A stretch of DNA of 64,000 nt, taken from assembly GCA_030834125.1 (NCBI GenBank), contig JAURFW010000004.1, forward strand, positions 1 through 64,000, given 5' to 3'. Positions 44,428 through 54,512 of the stretch are shown here, piece after piece. This DNA comes from Bacteroidota bacterium. GTDB lineage: Bacteria > Bacteroidota > Bacteroidia > NS11-12g > UBA955. Position 1 is the first letter of the stretch; every line of letters starts with the position of its first letter. The translations under genes and the position numbers were made by a program. The notes beneath the pieces are model-generated. The model saw only the letters and a list, made by a program, of their open reading frames with translations, did not search any database and was not told the DNA's origin.

Positions 44428-45860
44428 TGGAAGTACAAAATTATATTAATGGAGAAATTATAGATTCGGGTTCCTCAGAATGGTTGGATAATTTTAATCC
44501 CGCTACGGGAAAGGTATATTCTAAAATTACAGATTCTAATGCCGAAGATGTAGATAGAGCCTATGAAGCAGCTCAAAAAGCACAGCCCAATTGGGAAAAT
44601 TCACCAGCCGAAGAGCGTTTTAGGGTTATGAATAAAGTTGCAGAACTTATTGAAGAAAGAATCGAAGAATTTGCGAAGGCTGAAAGTATCGATCAAGGAA
44701 AGCCATTTTGGTTAGCGAAAAATGAAATGCGTAGAGCTGCTCAAAATATGCGCTTTTTTGCAACTGCAGCAATGCAATTTGCTTCTGAGAGTCATGCAAC
44801 AGAAAATAAGGCAATAAATTATACTCTGAGACAATCAATAGGCGTTGTTGGTTGTATTTCTCCTTGGAATCTGCCATTATATTTATTTACATGGAAAATT
44901 GCACCCGCTTTAGCCGCAGGGAATGCTATTGTTTCAAAACCGAGTGAATTTACGCCCATGACCGCTTTTTTGTTTAGTAAAGTATGTATTGAAGCGGGAA
45001 TGCCCGCTGGAGTATTAAATGTGGTTCACGGTTTAGGCCCAAAAGTAGGCCAAGCGATAGTCGAACATAAAGGTATTAAGGCAATTAGTTTTACTGGGGG
45101 GACAGTTACGGGTGCTAGAATTGCATCTATAGCGGCACCTAAGTTTAAAAAACTGAGTTTGGAACTCGGTGGTAAAAACCCGAATATCATATTTTCGGAT
45201 GCAGATATTGATAAGGCTATTAAAACAACCGTTAACACATCCTTTATGAACCAAGGGGAAATTTGTTTATGCGGTAGCCGTCTTTATATCCATAGTTCAA
45301 TTTATGAACAGGTTAAGGAAAGGCTAATTGAAGCGGTAAAGGCTCTCAAGGTTGGTGATCCTATGGATGAAAATACCAGAATAGGAGCAATTGTTTCCAA
45401 AGCACATTATAAGAAAGTATTGGGTTATATAAATCTGGCAAAAGAGGAAGGTGGAAGAATATTATTGGGAGGTGAATCAGTGAATCCTGCAGGATTTGAA
45501 GATGGATGGTTTATTGAGCCTACAATAATTGAAGGTTTAAGCCCAAACTGTAGGACTAATCAAGAAGAAATATTTGGCCCTGTAATTAGTATTTCTCCTT
45601 TTGAGTATACAGATGAAATTATAGAGATTGCTAATGGAACAGAATATGGGTTAGCTGCAACTATTTGGACAGAGAATTTAACATTGGCCCATAGAGTTGC
45701 ACAGCAATTACAATTTGGTATTGTTTGGGTTAATTGTTGGTTATTACGTGATTTAAGAACTCCATTTGGAGGAATGAAAAGTTCTGGCGTAGGTCGTGAA
45801 GGGGGATGGGAGGCAATGCGATTTTTTACAGAACCTAAAAATGTTTGTATTGCATTATAA
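44424..45860 (+). CDS. aldehyde dehydrogenase (ALDH8-like semialdehyde dehydrogenase)
   Basis: NAD(P)-dependent oxidation of an aldehyde to a carboxylate in the cytosol. 478 residues. The general base sits in LELGGKNPN (near 248) and the catalytic cysteine in FMNQGEICLCGSR (near 281-283). The C-terminal stretch NCWLLRDLRTPFGGMKSSGVGREGG is characteristic of 2-hydroxymuconic/2-aminomuconic semialdehyde dehydrogenases (ALDH8 group), suggesting a role in aromatic or tryptophan catabolism. No other enzymes of that pathway are visible. Last gene of the gpmI unit. Substrate remains an inference. Confidence 0.92.
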   Translation: MMEVQNYINGEIIDSGSSEWLDNFNPATGKVYSKITDSNAEDVDRAYEAAQKAQPNWENSPAEERFRVMNKVAELIEERIEEFAKAESIDQGKPFWLAKNEMRRAAQNMRFFATAAMQFASESHATENKAINYTLRQSIGVVGCISPWNLPLYLFTWKIAPALAAGNAIVSKPSEFTPMTAFLFSKVCIEAGMPAGVLNVVHGLGPKVGQAIVEHKGIKAISFTGGTVTGARIASIAAPKFKKLSLELGGKNPNIIFSDADIDKAIKTTVNTSFMNQGEICLCGSRLYIHSSIYEQVKERLIEAVKALKVGDPMDENTRIGAIVSKAHYKKVLGYINLAKEEGGRILLGGESVNPAGFEDGWFIEPTIIEGLSPNCRTNQEEIFGPVISISPFEYTDEIIEIANGTEYGLAATIWTENLTLAHRVAQQLQFGIVWVNCWLLRDLRTPFGGMKSSGVGREGGWEAMRFFTEPKNVCIAL

Positions 45861-45864
45861 ATAA

Positions 45865-45872
45865 TAACTTTG
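45865..45872 (+). promoter_or_regulatory. promoter of thiL (TTTG, 17 bp, TAACTTTG)
   Basis: Exact -7 element 4 bp before the thiL ATG, with TTTG at 45844-45847 as possible -33. Spacing predicts a start of transcription at or within the start codon. Confidence 0.55.
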
Positions 45873-45876
45873 CAAA

Positions 45877-46923
45877 ATGTTTGAAAACGCCGACAGGACA
45901 GAAATAGAACAATTAGGGGAATTTGGCTTGATTGATCACTTAACAAAGCATTTTACCAATACTCAATCATCAAGTTTAAAAGGGGTAGGTGATGATGCTG
46001 CTGTATTAAAATTTGGTACTCAGCACCTGTTGATTTCAACCGATAGTATGATTGAGGGAGTACACTTTGATCTAACGTATACTCCTCTTAAACATTTAGG
46101 ATATAAAGCAATAGCTTCTTCAGTAAGTGATATTGCTGCTATGAATGGAATGCCAACTCAGGTCCTAGTTTCTATTGGCTTGAGCAATAGGTTTTCATTG
46201 GAAGCCGTGGAAGAGTTATACGTAGGCATGAAGTTAGCTTGCGAAAAATATAAAGTTGATTTAGTGGGTGGAGATACTTCTTCTTCAAGGAGTGGTTTAT
46301 TTATTAATGTAACTGCCTTAGGAAAAGCAGAACCTAAAAAAATCACATACCGTTCAGGCGCAACAGCTGGAGATCTGTTAGTAGTTTCTGGCGATTTAGG
46401 AGGTGCTTATATGGGATTGCAAATATTGGAGCGCGAAAAGAGAGTTTTTATGGAACACTCAGATATGCAGCCTGATTTAGAATCATTTGACTACATTGTT
46501 GGCAGACAATTAAAGCCTGAGGCAAGAATTGATGTTATTGAGGCGCTTAATGAACTTGATATTGTGCCAACTTCAATGATGGATATTTCCGATGGTGTTG
46601 CCTCTGAACTATATCATCTAGGGAACGCATCCCAAGTAGGGTTTGATATCTATGAAACTAAAATCCCAATCGATCCTCAAACCGTTCAAACGGCTACATC
46701 ATTTAATTTAAATCCGAGCATTGTAGCATTAAATGGTGGAGAAGATTACGAATTAATATTTACAATAAAACAAGAAGATTACGACAAGATAAAAGGACAA
46801 ATGGATTTTACAGTTATTGGTCACGCTACCGAATCAGTGGGTAAGTATAAACTTAACACTGAATCGGGTAATTCATTTGATGTAAAAGCACAAGGCTGGC
46901 AACACTTTTCACAAGAAAATTAA
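45877..46923 (+). CDS. thiL: thiamine-monophosphate kinase
   Basis: Phosphorylates thiamine monophosphate to the active cofactor thiamine diphosphate. 348 residues, PurM-like fold. Motifs: [14 protein letters not shown] start, [12 protein letters not shown] (Mg/ATP aspartates near 42-47), [30 protein letters not shown], and the C-terminal [13 protein letters not shown] and [13 protein letters not shown]. No other thi genes are in the window. It has a near-leaderless promoter of its own and lies 1 bp before aspS, so aspS is probably co-transcribed. Confidence 0.96.
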   Translation: MFENADRTEIEQLGEFGLIDHLTKHFTNTQSSSLKGVGDDAAVLKFGTQHLLISTDSMIEGVHFDLTYTPLKHLGYKAIASSVSDIAAMNGMPTQVLVSIGLSNRFSLEAVEELYVGMKLACEKYKVDLVGGDTSSSRSGLFINVTALGKAEPKKITYRSGATAGDLLVVSGDLGGAYMGLQILEREKRVFMEHSDMQPDLESFDYIVGRQLKPEARIDVIEALNELDIVPTSMMDISDGVASELYHLGNASQVGFDIYETKIPIDPQTVQTATSFNLNPSIVALNGGEDYELIFTIKQEDYDKIKGQMDFTVIGHATESVGKYKLNTESGNSFDVKAQGWQHFSQEN

Positions 46924-46924
46924 A

Positions 46925-48673
46925 ATGTATAGAACTCATAATTGCGGAGAACTCCGTTTATCAAATATAGGAAATCAGGTGGCACTTGCTGGTTGGGTAG
47001 CAAAAACCCGGTTACTTGGAAGTATGGCTTTTGTTGATCTCAGAGATCGCTATGGTATTACACAGCTCGCTTTTAATGAGGAAACAAATAAGGAAATGCT
47101 TGACATTGCCGAAACCTTGGGTAGAGAATTTGTTATTCAAGTGGAGGGCGTAGTTGCAGAACGCAGTAGTAAAAACCCTAATATAGGAACAGGTGAGATT
47201 GAACTCATTGTTTCTAAAGTTGTTATTCTAAATGAATCAATAACACCCCCATTTACTATTGAAACAGATACAGATGGCGGTGATGATTTAAGAATGCAAT
47301 ATCGTTATCTGGACCTGCGCCGCGATGTGATTCGTAAAAATTTAGAATTGCGTCATAAGCTTGCTCAATTAATTAGGAGTTATTTATCAGGAAAGGATTT
47401 TTTAGAAGTAGAAACACCTGTATTGATTAAAAGTACTCCCGAAGGTGCACGAGATTTTGTAGTGCCAAGTAGATTAAATCCAGGAAGTTGGTATGCATTG
47501 CCTCAGAGTCCTCAAACATTTAAACAGCTATTGATGGTTAGCGGATTTGATAGGTATTTTCAAATTGTTAAATGCTTTAGAGATGAGGATCTAAGAGCAG
47601 ATCGTCAACCTGAGTTCACACAAATAGACTGTGAAATGAGTTTTGTAGATAAGGAAGATGTACTTAATCTATTTGAAGGTATGATGAAAAATTTATTCAA
47701 GGACGTTAAAGGAATTGATCTTCCCGATTTTCCAAGAATGACCTATGCAGATGCTATGAAGTATTATGGTAATGATAAGCCTGACACAAGATTTGGGATG
47801 GAATTTGTTGCCTTAAAAGGAGAGGATGAGGATTTAGTTTCTAGTAAAGGTTTTAGTGTATTTGATACAGTCGAAAGTGTAATTTCTATAGCTGTTCCTG
47901 GAGGTGCCGCCTATACGCGAAAGCAAATAGACGCTCTTGTGGATTGGGTGAAACGCCCTCAGATTGGAGCTACCGGTTTAATTTGGATAAAAAAAGATGA
48001 GCAGGGCAATTTGAAATCTTCAGTAGATAAATTCTACAGTATTGATGATCTTAAATCTTGGGAGAGTGCATTAAGTCTTGAAAATGGAGATATGGGATTA
48101 TTGATGGCTGGTGCCTATGGTAAAGTTCATAAGCAAATGTCGGAATTACGCCTTCACATGGGGAGTGAACTGGGATTGCGAAAACCGGGAGAGTTTTCAC
48201 CACTTTGGGTTGTAGATTTCCCTCTATTGGAGTTTGACGAAGAGCAAAATAGATATCATGCTATGCATCACCCATTTACCAGTCCGTTAAAAGAACACCT
48301 TGATAAACTTCATAGTCATCCGGGTGAGGTTAATGCGAATGCTTATGATATGGTTATTAATGGTGTTGAAATTGGTGGTGGTTCAATCAGGATTCATGAT
48401 CAAGAACTTCAAGCTAAGATGTTTGAATTACTTGGTTTTACAGATGAGGAGGCAAAAGCACAGTTTGGCTTTTTAATGAATGCCTTTAAATATGGTGCTC
48501 CACCGCACGGTGGTATTGCTCTCGGGTTTGATCGTTTATGCAGTCTAATGGGAGGAAGTGAAAGTATCAGAGACTTTATTGCATTCCCTAAAAACAATAG
48601 TGGACGTGATGTAATGATAGATGCTCCAGCGCCATTAACCAAAGAGCAGCTTGAGGATTTAGAATTAAGTTAA
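46925..48673 (+). CDS. aspS: aspartate-tRNA ligase
   Basis: Class II aminoacyl-tRNA synthetase charging tRNA-Asp. 582 residues, normal bacterial length. N-terminal OB-fold anticodon-binding domain ([24 protein letters not shown]), then class II motif 1/2 ([21 protein letters not shown] region; [23 protein letters not shown] with motif 2 arginine) and motif 3 near the C-terminus ([15 protein letters not shown]). The GAD insertion domain, a bacterial-type feature, lies between motifs 2 and 3. Stop overlaps the convergent dgkA by 4 bp. Confidence 0.97.
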   Translation: MYRTHNCGELRLSNIGNQVALAGWVAKTRLLGSMAFVDLRDRYGITQLAFNEETNKEMLDIAETLGREFVIQVEGVVAERSSKNPNIGTGEIELIVSKVVILNESITPPFTIETDTDGGDDLRMQYRYLDLRRDVIRKNLELRHKLAQLIRSYLSGKDFLEVETPVLIKSTPEGARDFVVPSRLNPGSWYALPQSPQTFKQLLMVSGFDRYFQIVKCFRDEDLRADRQPEFTQIDCEMSFVDKEDVLNLFEGMMKNLFKDVKGIDLPDFPRMTYADAMKYYGNDKPDTRFGMEFVALKGEDEDLVSSKGFSVFDTVESVISIAVPGGAAYTRKQIDALVDWVKRPQIGATGLIWIKKDEQGNLKSSVDKFYSIDDLKSWESALSLENGDMGLLMAGAYGKVHKQMSELRLHMGSELGLRKPGEFSPLWVVDFPLLEFDEEQNRYHAMHHPFTSPLKEHLDKLHSHPGEVNANAYDMVINGVEIGGGSIRIHDQELQAKMFELLGFTDEEAKAQFGFLMNAFKYGAPPHGGIALGFDRLCSLMGGSESIRDFIAFPKNNSGRDVMIDAPAPLTKEQLEDLELS

Positions 48674-49050
48674 TTTAAGAATATTGCGGCTAAAATACGT
48701 GGCAGCAATATGTATAATCCTATAATTATTGCAACAACTGAAGCCATCATTGTTGCTGCTGCCGCCATATCTTTTATTTCTCCCGCTTTCGGATGTTGTT
48801 GAGGGTGTAGTAAATCTACTAATTTTTCTATCGCAGTATTTATTGCTTCAGAAACGAGCATTAGACCAATTGCGCCCCAAATAATTGCCCATTCAAATCG
48901 AGTTATGTGCTGACCAAATGAATCTAATCCAAACCCTACGACTAACGTGATTATCAAGCAAACCAATATTATTCGAAAATTACGTTCTGTTTTCGCTAAC
49001 AATATTGCTCCATTGAGAGCATATCTAAATGATTGAAGAAATTTCTTCAT
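48670..49050 (-). CDS. dgkA: diacylglycerol/undecaprenol kinase (DgkA family)
   Basis: 126-residue inner-membrane lipid kinase with three transmembrane helices. Family motif [16 protein letters not shown] near 69-84 carries the conserved Glu-Asn of the active site, followed by [15 protein letters not shown] with the conserved Lys-Asp and Ala cluster. In Bacteroidetes and Gram-positives the substrate is often undecaprenol, recycling the peptidoglycan carrier lipid. Its stop overlaps that of aspS by 4 bp on the other strand. Upstream (35 bp) is dnaA on the same strand. Confidence 0.92.
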   Translation of the reverse strand: MKKFLQSFRYALNGAILLAKTERNFRIILVCLIITLVVGFGLDSFGQHITRFEWAIIWGAIGLMLVSEAINTAIEKLVDLLHPQQHPKAGEIKDMAAAATMMASVVAIIIGLYILLPRILAAIFLN

Positions 49051-49085
49051 ATCACAAAGGTATTAAGATAAAATGTAGGCGCTAA

Positions 49086-50525
49086 TTAAAACGTATTTAT
49101 TTTGATGCGTTTTTCAATTTCTTCAACGTCTTGACGGAATTTTTTATCTGTTTCAATCAAGTCATTTACTGTTTGGCAAGCGTGAATTACTGTTGAGTGA
49201 TCACGTCCACCAAAGAAAATACCAATATTTTTTAATGAAGCTTTGGTTAAATCTTTGGTAAAGTACATTGCAATTTGACGGGCTTGTACAATCTCTCTTT
49301 TACGAGTTTTAGATTTAACCGCCTCTACAGGGATATTATAGAAATCACATACCAATTTCTGTATGTATTCAATAGAAATTTCGCGGGTAGAATTCTTTAC
49401 AAAGTTCTTTACTATTTGCTTCGCTAAATTTAGGTCCAGTTGTTTTCTAGTAAGCGAACCTTGTGCTAGGAGTGATATAAGGGCACCTTCTAGTTCTCTA
49501 ATGTTTGTATCTATGTTATGAGCTAAGTATTCAACTACATCTTTATGCAGTGTAATACCATCTTGATACATTTTATTTTCAAGTATAGAAACGCGTGTTT
49601 CGAAATCAGGACTTCCTAAATCAGCAGATAATCCCCATTTGAAACGACTCAATAATCTTTCATCCATGTTTTTTAAATCCTTCGGAGCACGGTCACATGT
49701 TAAGATAATTTGCTTACCATTTTGGTGCAGGTGATTGAAAATTTGGAAGAATACTTCTTGTGTGCGTTCTTTTTTAGAGAAGAACTGTACGTCATCTACT
49801 ATGAGAACATCTAAATATTGGTAAAAGTTAACAAACTGATTGTTGTTCCCTTGGCGAGCTGAATCAATAAATTGATTAATAAATTTTTCAGCACTCACAA
49901 AAACTACAACTTTTTGTTTGTGTTGTTGTTTAATTAAATTTCCGATAGCATGAGCCAGATGTGTTTTACCTAATCCACATCCACCAAAAATCATCAACGG
50001 ATTAAATGCTGTTCCACCAGGTTTTTGCGCAATTGCCAAACCGGCATTTCTAGCTAATTTATTACAGTCACCTTCTACGAAATTGTCGAAAGTATAGCGT
50101 GCATTTAATTGGCTATCAATATTCATTCTTCTTAACCCAGGAATAATAAATGGATTTTTAATGGGAGTTTCTAAGCTAATAGGCATTCCCAATTCATTAT
50201 TAACTGGTTTAGAAGAATTTCCTGTAGGTAGGTTAATGGTAAATGGCGATTCTTGATTTGAATTACCGTTTTCAACAATTATGCTATATTCCAGTTTGGC
50301 ATTTGGTCCTATAATCTTTTTTAGTGTCTTGTGAAGGAGTTGCACAAAATGCTCTTCTAGAAATTCATAAAAGAATTGGCTTGGAACTTGAATCGTTAGA
50401 ATTTTATTTGATAAACGAACTGGTTTAATAGGTTCAAACCATGTCTTGAAACTTTGAGGATTTAAATTATCTCTAAAAACTTCAAGGCAGTCTTGCCAAA
50501 CAACTTCGTGCGATTTTTTATCCAT
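49086..50525 (-). CDS. dnaA: chromosomal replication initiator DnaA
   Basis: Binds DnaA boxes at oriC and melts DNA to start replication. 479 residues: N-terminal domain I (WQDCLEVFRDNLNPQSFKTWFEPI), variable linker to about 145, AAA+ domain with P-loop GGCGLGKTHLAHAIG near 181-195 and Walker B VLIVDDVQFF, then C-terminal domain IV with the DNA-binding signature FGGRDHSTVIHACQ. The start is an ATG at 50525. Upstream (50526-50680) is a 155-bp A/T-rich gap with a 9-bp inverted repeat. No clear TTATCCACA cluster is visible there, so oriC may be elsewhere. Confidence 0.98.
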   Translation of the reverse strand: MDKKSHEVVWQDCLEVFRDNLNPQSFKTWFEPIKPVRLSNKILTIQVPSQFFYEFLEEHFVQLLHKTLKKIIGPNAKLEYSIIVENGNSNQESPFTINLPTGNSSKPVNNELGMPISLETPIKNPFIIPGLRRMNIDSQLNARYTFDNFVEGDCNKLARNAGLAIAQKPGGTAFNPLMIFGGCGLGKTHLAHAIGNLIKQQHKQKVVVFVSAEKFINQFIDSARQGNNNQFVNFYQYLDVLIVDDVQFFSKKERTQEVFFQIFNHLHQNGKQIILTCDRAPKDLKNMDERLLSRFKWGLSADLGSPDFETRVSILENKMYQDGITLHKDVVEYLAHNIDTNIRELEGALISLLAQGSLTRKQLDLNLAKQIVKNFVKNSTREISIEYIQKLVCDFYNIPVEAVKSKTRKREIVQARQIAMYFTKDLTKASLKNIGIFFGGRDHSTVIHACQTVNDLIETDKKFRQDVEEIEKRIKINTF

Positions 50526-50582
50526 GGGTAATTCTTAATCTAAAATGTTTGTTTCTTGTAATTAGTTATTTTAAGTTGTTGA

Positions 50583-50609
50583 TTCACAATGCTAGTTGTT
50601 CATTGTGAA
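50583..50609. promoter_or_regulatory. inverted repeat in the dnaA upstream region
   Basis: Perfect 9-bp arms TTCACAATG (50583-50591) and CATTGTGAA (50601-50609) around a 9-bp spacer, 58 bp before the dnaA ATG. A dyad of this geometry may bind a dimeric regulator. A partial TTTTCACA lies at 50633-50640. Confidence 0.5.
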
Positions 50610-50680
50610 AGAGTTTGTAAATAAAGTGCCAATTTTCACAAAATACCAATTTTTTTTACTTGTTTATTTCTTTTTTTTTA

Positions 50681-52222
50681 TTAGTGATTTTCATACTCAC
50701 CGAACACTTCACGAAGAGAATTTGCAATTTCCCCTATTGTAGCATAGCTTTCAACACATTTTAGAATATTGGGCATAAGATTTTTATCTGAAAGCGCAAC
50801 CTTTTTTAATTCATTTAAATTTTGAGAAACCAGATTATTGTCTCTTTCATTTTTCAGTTGTTTTAATTTTTGAGATTGAGTTTCTCTAATGCTATCGTCA
50901 ATTTTAAAGGACGGCATTTCACTCTTTTCTTTTTGAATAAATTGGTTTACTCCAACAATAACTTGTTCCTTACTCTCAATATCTTTTTGATAACTATAAC
51001 TACTTTCTGCTATTTGTTCCTGTATCCACCCCTGTTCAACGGCTGATACAGCTCCACCCATGGATTCAATCTGTTTCATTATTAACAGGACTTCTTTTTC
51101 CATTTCTTCAGTAAGTGATTCAATGTAGTAACTGCCTCCTAATGGATCAACTGTTTTGGTTACTCCACTTTCATATCCAATTATCTGTTGGGTCCTTAAT
51201 GCAATAGATGCTGCCTTTTCAGTCGGTAAGTTTAATGCTTCATCAAATCCGTTAGTATGCAGGCTCTGGGTACCACCAAGTACAGCGGATAATGCTTGAA
51301 TGGTTACCCTTGATATATTGTTTTCTGGTTGTTGCGCGGTAAGTGTTGAACCACCAGTTTGGGTGTGAAATCTTAACATCATTGCTTTGGGGTCTGTCGC
51401 ACCCAATTCTTTCATAATTTCAGCCCAGATTTTTCTTGCTGCCCTGAATTTTGCTATTTCTTCAAAGAAATCATTGTGTGCGTTGAAGAAAAATGATAAA
51501 CGTTTTCCAAAAACATTAATATCTAAACCATTTTCTAACGCACTTTTTACGTAAGCCTTTCCGTTTGAAAGTGTAAATGCAAGTTCTTGAGCTGCTGTGC
51601 TTCCTGCCTCACGTATATGGTATCCGCTAATACTAATTGTATTCCATTTGGGCAACTCTTTACTGCACCACTCAAAGATATCTGTAATCAATCGCATACT
51701 TGGTTTTACCGGATATATATATGTACCACGAGCGGCATATTCTTTTAGAATATCATTTTGTATGGTACCACTAATTTTTGATAAATCCGCTCCTTGTTGT
51801 TTTGCTAATGCCACATACATTGCCAATAAGGTACTGGCAGTCGCATTAATGGTCATGCTTGTTGTAACCGACTCAAGTGGTATTCCTTGGAATAATGATT
51901 CCATATCGCGCAAAGAATCAATAGCAACTCCAACTTTCCCAACTTCACCTTCACTCATCACATCATCTGAATCATATCCAATTTGAGTAGGTAAATCAAA
52001 TGCAACAGAAAGTCCAGTGGTTCCTTGTTTTAATAAATAATGATACCGTTGATTGCTTTCTTCTGCAGTGCTAAAACCAGCATATTGTCTCATTGTCCAT
52101 AATCTACCAAGGTACATATCTTTACGAATACCACGAGTAAATGGATATTCACCGGGTGATTCAGATTTAGGATTTATTCCATTGTAAATGGGTTTGATTT
52201 CTATTCCGCTTCTATTCTTCAT
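50681..52222 (-). CDS. acyl-CoA mutase large subunit (methylmalonyl-CoA mutase-like core)
   Basis: 513 residues, only the TIM-barrel catalytic part of adenosylcobalamin-dependent mutases; there is no B12-binding domain. Active-site segment: [23 protein letters not shown] (29-51), with Tyr37 where methylmalonyl-CoA-type enzymes have Tyr. Further motifs: [35 protein letters not shown] and [16 protein letters not shown], typical of mutase large subunits. In known split enzymes a separate small cobalamin-binding protein completes the holoenzyme; none is encoded in this window. It follows the 52225-52752 gene closely (2-bp gap). Confidence 0.9.
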   Translation of the reverse strand: MKNRSGIEIKPIYNGINPKSESPGEYPFTRGIRKDMYLGRLWTMRQYAGFSTAEESNQRYHYLLKQGTTGLSVAFDLPTQIGYDSDDVMSEGEVGKVGVAIDSLRDMESLFQGIPLESVTTSMTINATASTLLAMYVALAKQQGADLSKISGTIQNDILKEYAARGTYIYPVKPSMRLITDIFEWCSKELPKWNTISISGYHIREAGSTAAQELAFTLSNGKAYVKSALENGLDINVFGKRLSFFFNAHNDFFEEIAKFRAARKIWAEIMKELGATDPKAMMLRFHTQTGGSTLTAQQPENNISRVTIQALSAVLGGTQSLHTNGFDEALNLPTEKAASIALRTQQIIGYESGVTKTVDPLGGSYYIESLTEEMEKEVLLIMKQIESMGGAVSAVEQGWIQEQIAESSYSYQKDIESKEQVIVGVNQFIQKEKSEMPSFKIDDSIRETQSQKLKQLKNERDNNLVSQNLNELKKVALSDKNLMPNILKCVESYATIGEIANSLREVFGEYENH

Positions 52223-52224
52223 TT

Positions 52225-52752
52225 TTAGCTAAATAATATTTCCATTTCACTGCGAATCATGTTTAGACCCTTTTCATGAGGGATTTCCCCGTTTGATTTC
52301 ATAGCTTCAATCAATTGTGCACAAAATTCAGCTGAACTCGTTTCTGGCGGCATGCTCTTTTCAACCTTTTGAATTAATATTAATGATTGTTCTTTAATTA
52401 CTTTTATTGTCCCCCAAGTTTGTGGACTTACAAATACTTGCTGGGAGAGGTTATAATTGAATTCTTCATTTATCGCATGGGCCATTAATTTTCTTACTTG
52501 TGGGGCAGTAGCCGCCGATCCAGCGTATTTCTGAATTAATGTTGGAATACTGGTTCTTTCAAGGAGTAATGCTAATCTTTCATAAGCTGAGAGTTTAAGC
52601 TTTGCGAAATCCTTGTTATTTTGTCGAAGTATTTCTGTTCTTAATGTCTTTTCTAGGTTTTTAGACATATTTTTCATCAGTAAATAAGAACTAACTATAA
52701 TTAATACCCCTGGAGCAAGGATAAATAATGCATTTTCTAATAGGTCCTTCAT
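52225..52752 (-). CDS. membrane-anchored conserved hypothetical (DUF7935-like)
   Basis: 175 residues from ATG 52752. I choose this start because a TAnnTTTG element (52771-52778, minus strand) lies between it and an upstream start at 52857 that would run antisense into the iscA-like gene. N-terminal transmembrane helix ([19 protein letters not shown], about 7-25), then a basic and helical cytoplasmic domain with [38 protein letters not shown] and [16 protein letters not shown] widely conserved Bacteroidetes protein as I remember it, of unknown function. Co-transcribed with the mutase core gene. Confidence 0.78.
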   Translation of the reverse strand: MKDLLENALFILAPGVLIIVSSYLLMKNMSKNLEKTLRTEILRQNNKDFAKLKLSAYERLALLLERTSIPTLIQKYAGSAATAPQVRKLMAHAINEEFNYNLSQQVFVSPQTWGTIKVIKEQSLILIQKVEKSMPPETSSAEFCAQLIEAMKSNGEIPHEKGLNMIRSEMEILFS

Positions 52753-52770
52753 AAAATTGCTTTCTTTCGA

Positions 52771-52778
52771 CAAAGATA
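52771..52778 (-). promoter_or_regulatory. -7 promoter element (TATCTTTG)
   Basis: Exact TAnnTTTG match on the minus strand, 18 bp before the ATG at 52752; decides the start of that gene. Confidence 0.5.
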
Positions 52779-52833
52779 AGTTCTTTAACGCAGAACGATT
52801 AACACTTCGTTTATCTTCATTTTCTAAATTTCT

Positions 52834-52841
52834 TACATTTG
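52834..52841 (+). promoter_or_regulatory. -7 promoter element of the iscA-like gene (TACATTTG)
   Basis: Exact TAnnTTTG match 4 bp before the ATG at 52846; the transcript would be nearly leaderless. Confidence 0.5.
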
Positions 52842-52845
52842 TAAT

Positions 52846-53211
52846 ATGGAAACTCACACTAATACACCTGAAACAAAAAATGAATTACCAGTTAAATTTA
52901 CTGAGAGTGCTATAGAAGAGTTGAAAAAGTTGTATGCCGATTTAAAACTTAATCAGGATTCTGTATTACGCATTGGGGTAAAAGGTGGCGGTTGCTCAGG
53001 TATGAGTTATCTTTTAGCGTTCGATAAAGAGGAAGAAGGAGATACACATTTCCATTTAGGTGAAATACCTGTGGTAATGAAAAAGGCCCATGTAATGTAT
53101 GTATTGGGCATGGAGGTTGATTGGGAACACGGGTTAAATAATAGAGGATTCTCTTTTAATAATCCTAATGCTTCGGAAACCTGTGGATGTGGTCAGTCGT
53201 TTTCGGCATAA
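52846..53211 (+). CDS. HesB/IscA-type iron-sulfur cluster carrier
   Basis: 121 residues of the A-type carrier family (IscA, ErpA, SufA), which pass Fe-S clusters to apoproteins. The three conserved cysteines are present: Cys50 in VKGGGCSGMSY and the C-terminal pair in SETCGCGQSF (Cys113 and Cys115). The N-terminal ~15 residues are extended and polar. It has a near-leaderless promoter and is followed after 8 bp by the MacB-like permease gene, perhaps as one transcript. Which of the three paralog types it is cannot be decided. Confidence 0.93.
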   Translation: METHTNTPETKNELPVKFTESAIEELKKLYADLKLNQDSVLRIGVKGGGCSGMSYLLAFDKEEEGDTHFHLGEIPVVMKKAHVMYVLGMEVDWEHGLNNRGFSFNNPNASETCGCGQSFSA

Positions 53212-53219
53212 TATAAATT

Positions 53220-54461
53220 TTGCTAAAGCTCGCTGAAAATATCAGACAAGGATTTGCATCCTTAAAGGCTCATCGCCTACGAGCTACAATTACAGCTTCA
53301 ATTATAGCTATTGGAATCACCGCATTGGTAGGAATCCTTACCTCAATAGATGCGATGAGTGTTGCAATAACCAATACGATGACCCGTTTTGGTGCAAGAA
53401 GTTTTAATATAACTAATCAACTTTCTATTCAAAGATGGGGTAGGCCTGATGATTTTAAAGAAATCACTTATAACCAAGCAAGATTGTTCGAGAGTAGGTA
53501 TAAACGTTCTATTCCAGTAGCGCTTAGCGTTATGGCGTCTTTTAATTCAAGAGCAAGTTCTGAAGGCAAAACTTCTAACCCAAATCTTAGGGTTTTAGGA
53601 GTAGATGAAGATTATTTACTTGCTTCTGCGTATGAATTAACTGCCGGTAGAAATTTTACACCCACAGAAGTAAATAATGCATTGCCCGTTGCCATTATTG
53701 GCTCAAGTGTTATGCACCAAATATTTGGGGTTTCAACTAAAGCCAATCAAATAATAGGAAAGAGGATACAGATAGATGGCAATCAATATAAATTAATTGG
53801 TGTACTAGAGCAAAAGGGTTCAAGTATGGGTAGCTCAGGCGGAGATAGATTAATTTTAGTCTCTATTCAAAAAGCTCGACAGGACTTTAAAAATGCCCGT
53901 AATAATATCATGATTACAGTATTGTCAAATTCAGTAGATGATTTAATTGATGATATTGATGCGGCGAATATTTTAATGCGGAGAATTCGATTACTAAGAC
54001 CCACTGATAGAAATACTTTTACAATTACTCGTAGTGATTCCATCGCTGATGATGCTAAAAAGCAACTGTCTATGGTTTCTTCAGTAGGTGTATTGATTGC
54101 TATTATCACGCTATTGGGAGCAGCTGTAAGTTTGATGAATATTATGCTAGTTTCAGTAACTGAAAGAACCAAGGAAATTGGTTTGAGAAAAGCGCTTGGG
54201 GCAACGGCTTCGGCAATTCAAAATCAGTTTTTGGTGGAGGCAATCGTAATTTGTCAAATTGGAGGATTAGCAGGTATAATATTTGGATTAGGTCTTGGAA
54301 ATTTGGTGGGTAATGCATTAGGTGGCGGATTTGTAGCGCCGTGGTTTTGGATATTGATGTCGCTAGTAGTATGTGTTTTTGTGGGATTGGTTGCTGGCTT
54401 ATATCCGGCAAGAAAAGCATCTAAGTTAGATCCGATTGAAGCATTAAGACATGATGGATAA
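53220..54461 (+). CDS. MacB-like ABC transporter permease (FtsX/MacB family)
   Basis: 413 residues. Start is TTG at 53220 (MLKLAENIRQGFASLKAHRLRATIT), the family's usual N-terminus; an in-frame stop lies just upstream and the first ATG would remove the first membrane helix. One N-terminal membrane helix, a MacB-type periplasmic core domain (about 45-275), then three C-terminal helices with the motif LMNIMLVSVTERTKEIGLRKALGATASAIQNQFLVEA. Such permeases do mechanotransmission rather than direct transport. The ATPase partner is not in the window. Likely co-transcribed with the iscA-like gene by position only. Confidence 0.9.
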   Translation: MLKLAENIRQGFASLKAHRLRATITASIIAIGITALVGILTSIDAMSVAITNTMTRFGARSFNITNQLSIQRWGRPDDFKEITYNQARLFESRYKRSIPVALSVMASFNSRASSEGKTSNPNLRVLGVDEDYLLASAYELTAGRNFTPTEVNNALPVAIIGSSVMHQIFGVSTKANQIIGKRIQIDGNQYKLIGVLEQKGSSMGSSGGDRLILVSIQKARQDFKNARNNIMITVLSNSVDDLIDDIDAANILMRRIRLLRPTDRNTFTITRSDSIADDAKKQLSMVSSVGVLIAIITLLGAAVSLMNIMLVSVTERTKEIGLRKALGATASAIQNQFLVEAIVICQIGGLAGIIFGLGLGNLVGNALGGGFVAPWFWILMSLVVCVFVGLVAGLYPARKASKLDPIEALRHDG

Positions 54462-54512
54462 AAAATCCCAAACCTTAAAGTTGACGATTTTTTAAGATTT
54501 CTTTGGAAGAAT

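Noticed and set aside
52753-52857. N-terminal extension of the 52225 gene by 35 codons
   Set aside because: A -7 promoter element lies inside it, it overlaps the divergent iscA-like gene, and the membrane anchor typical for the start begins at 52752.
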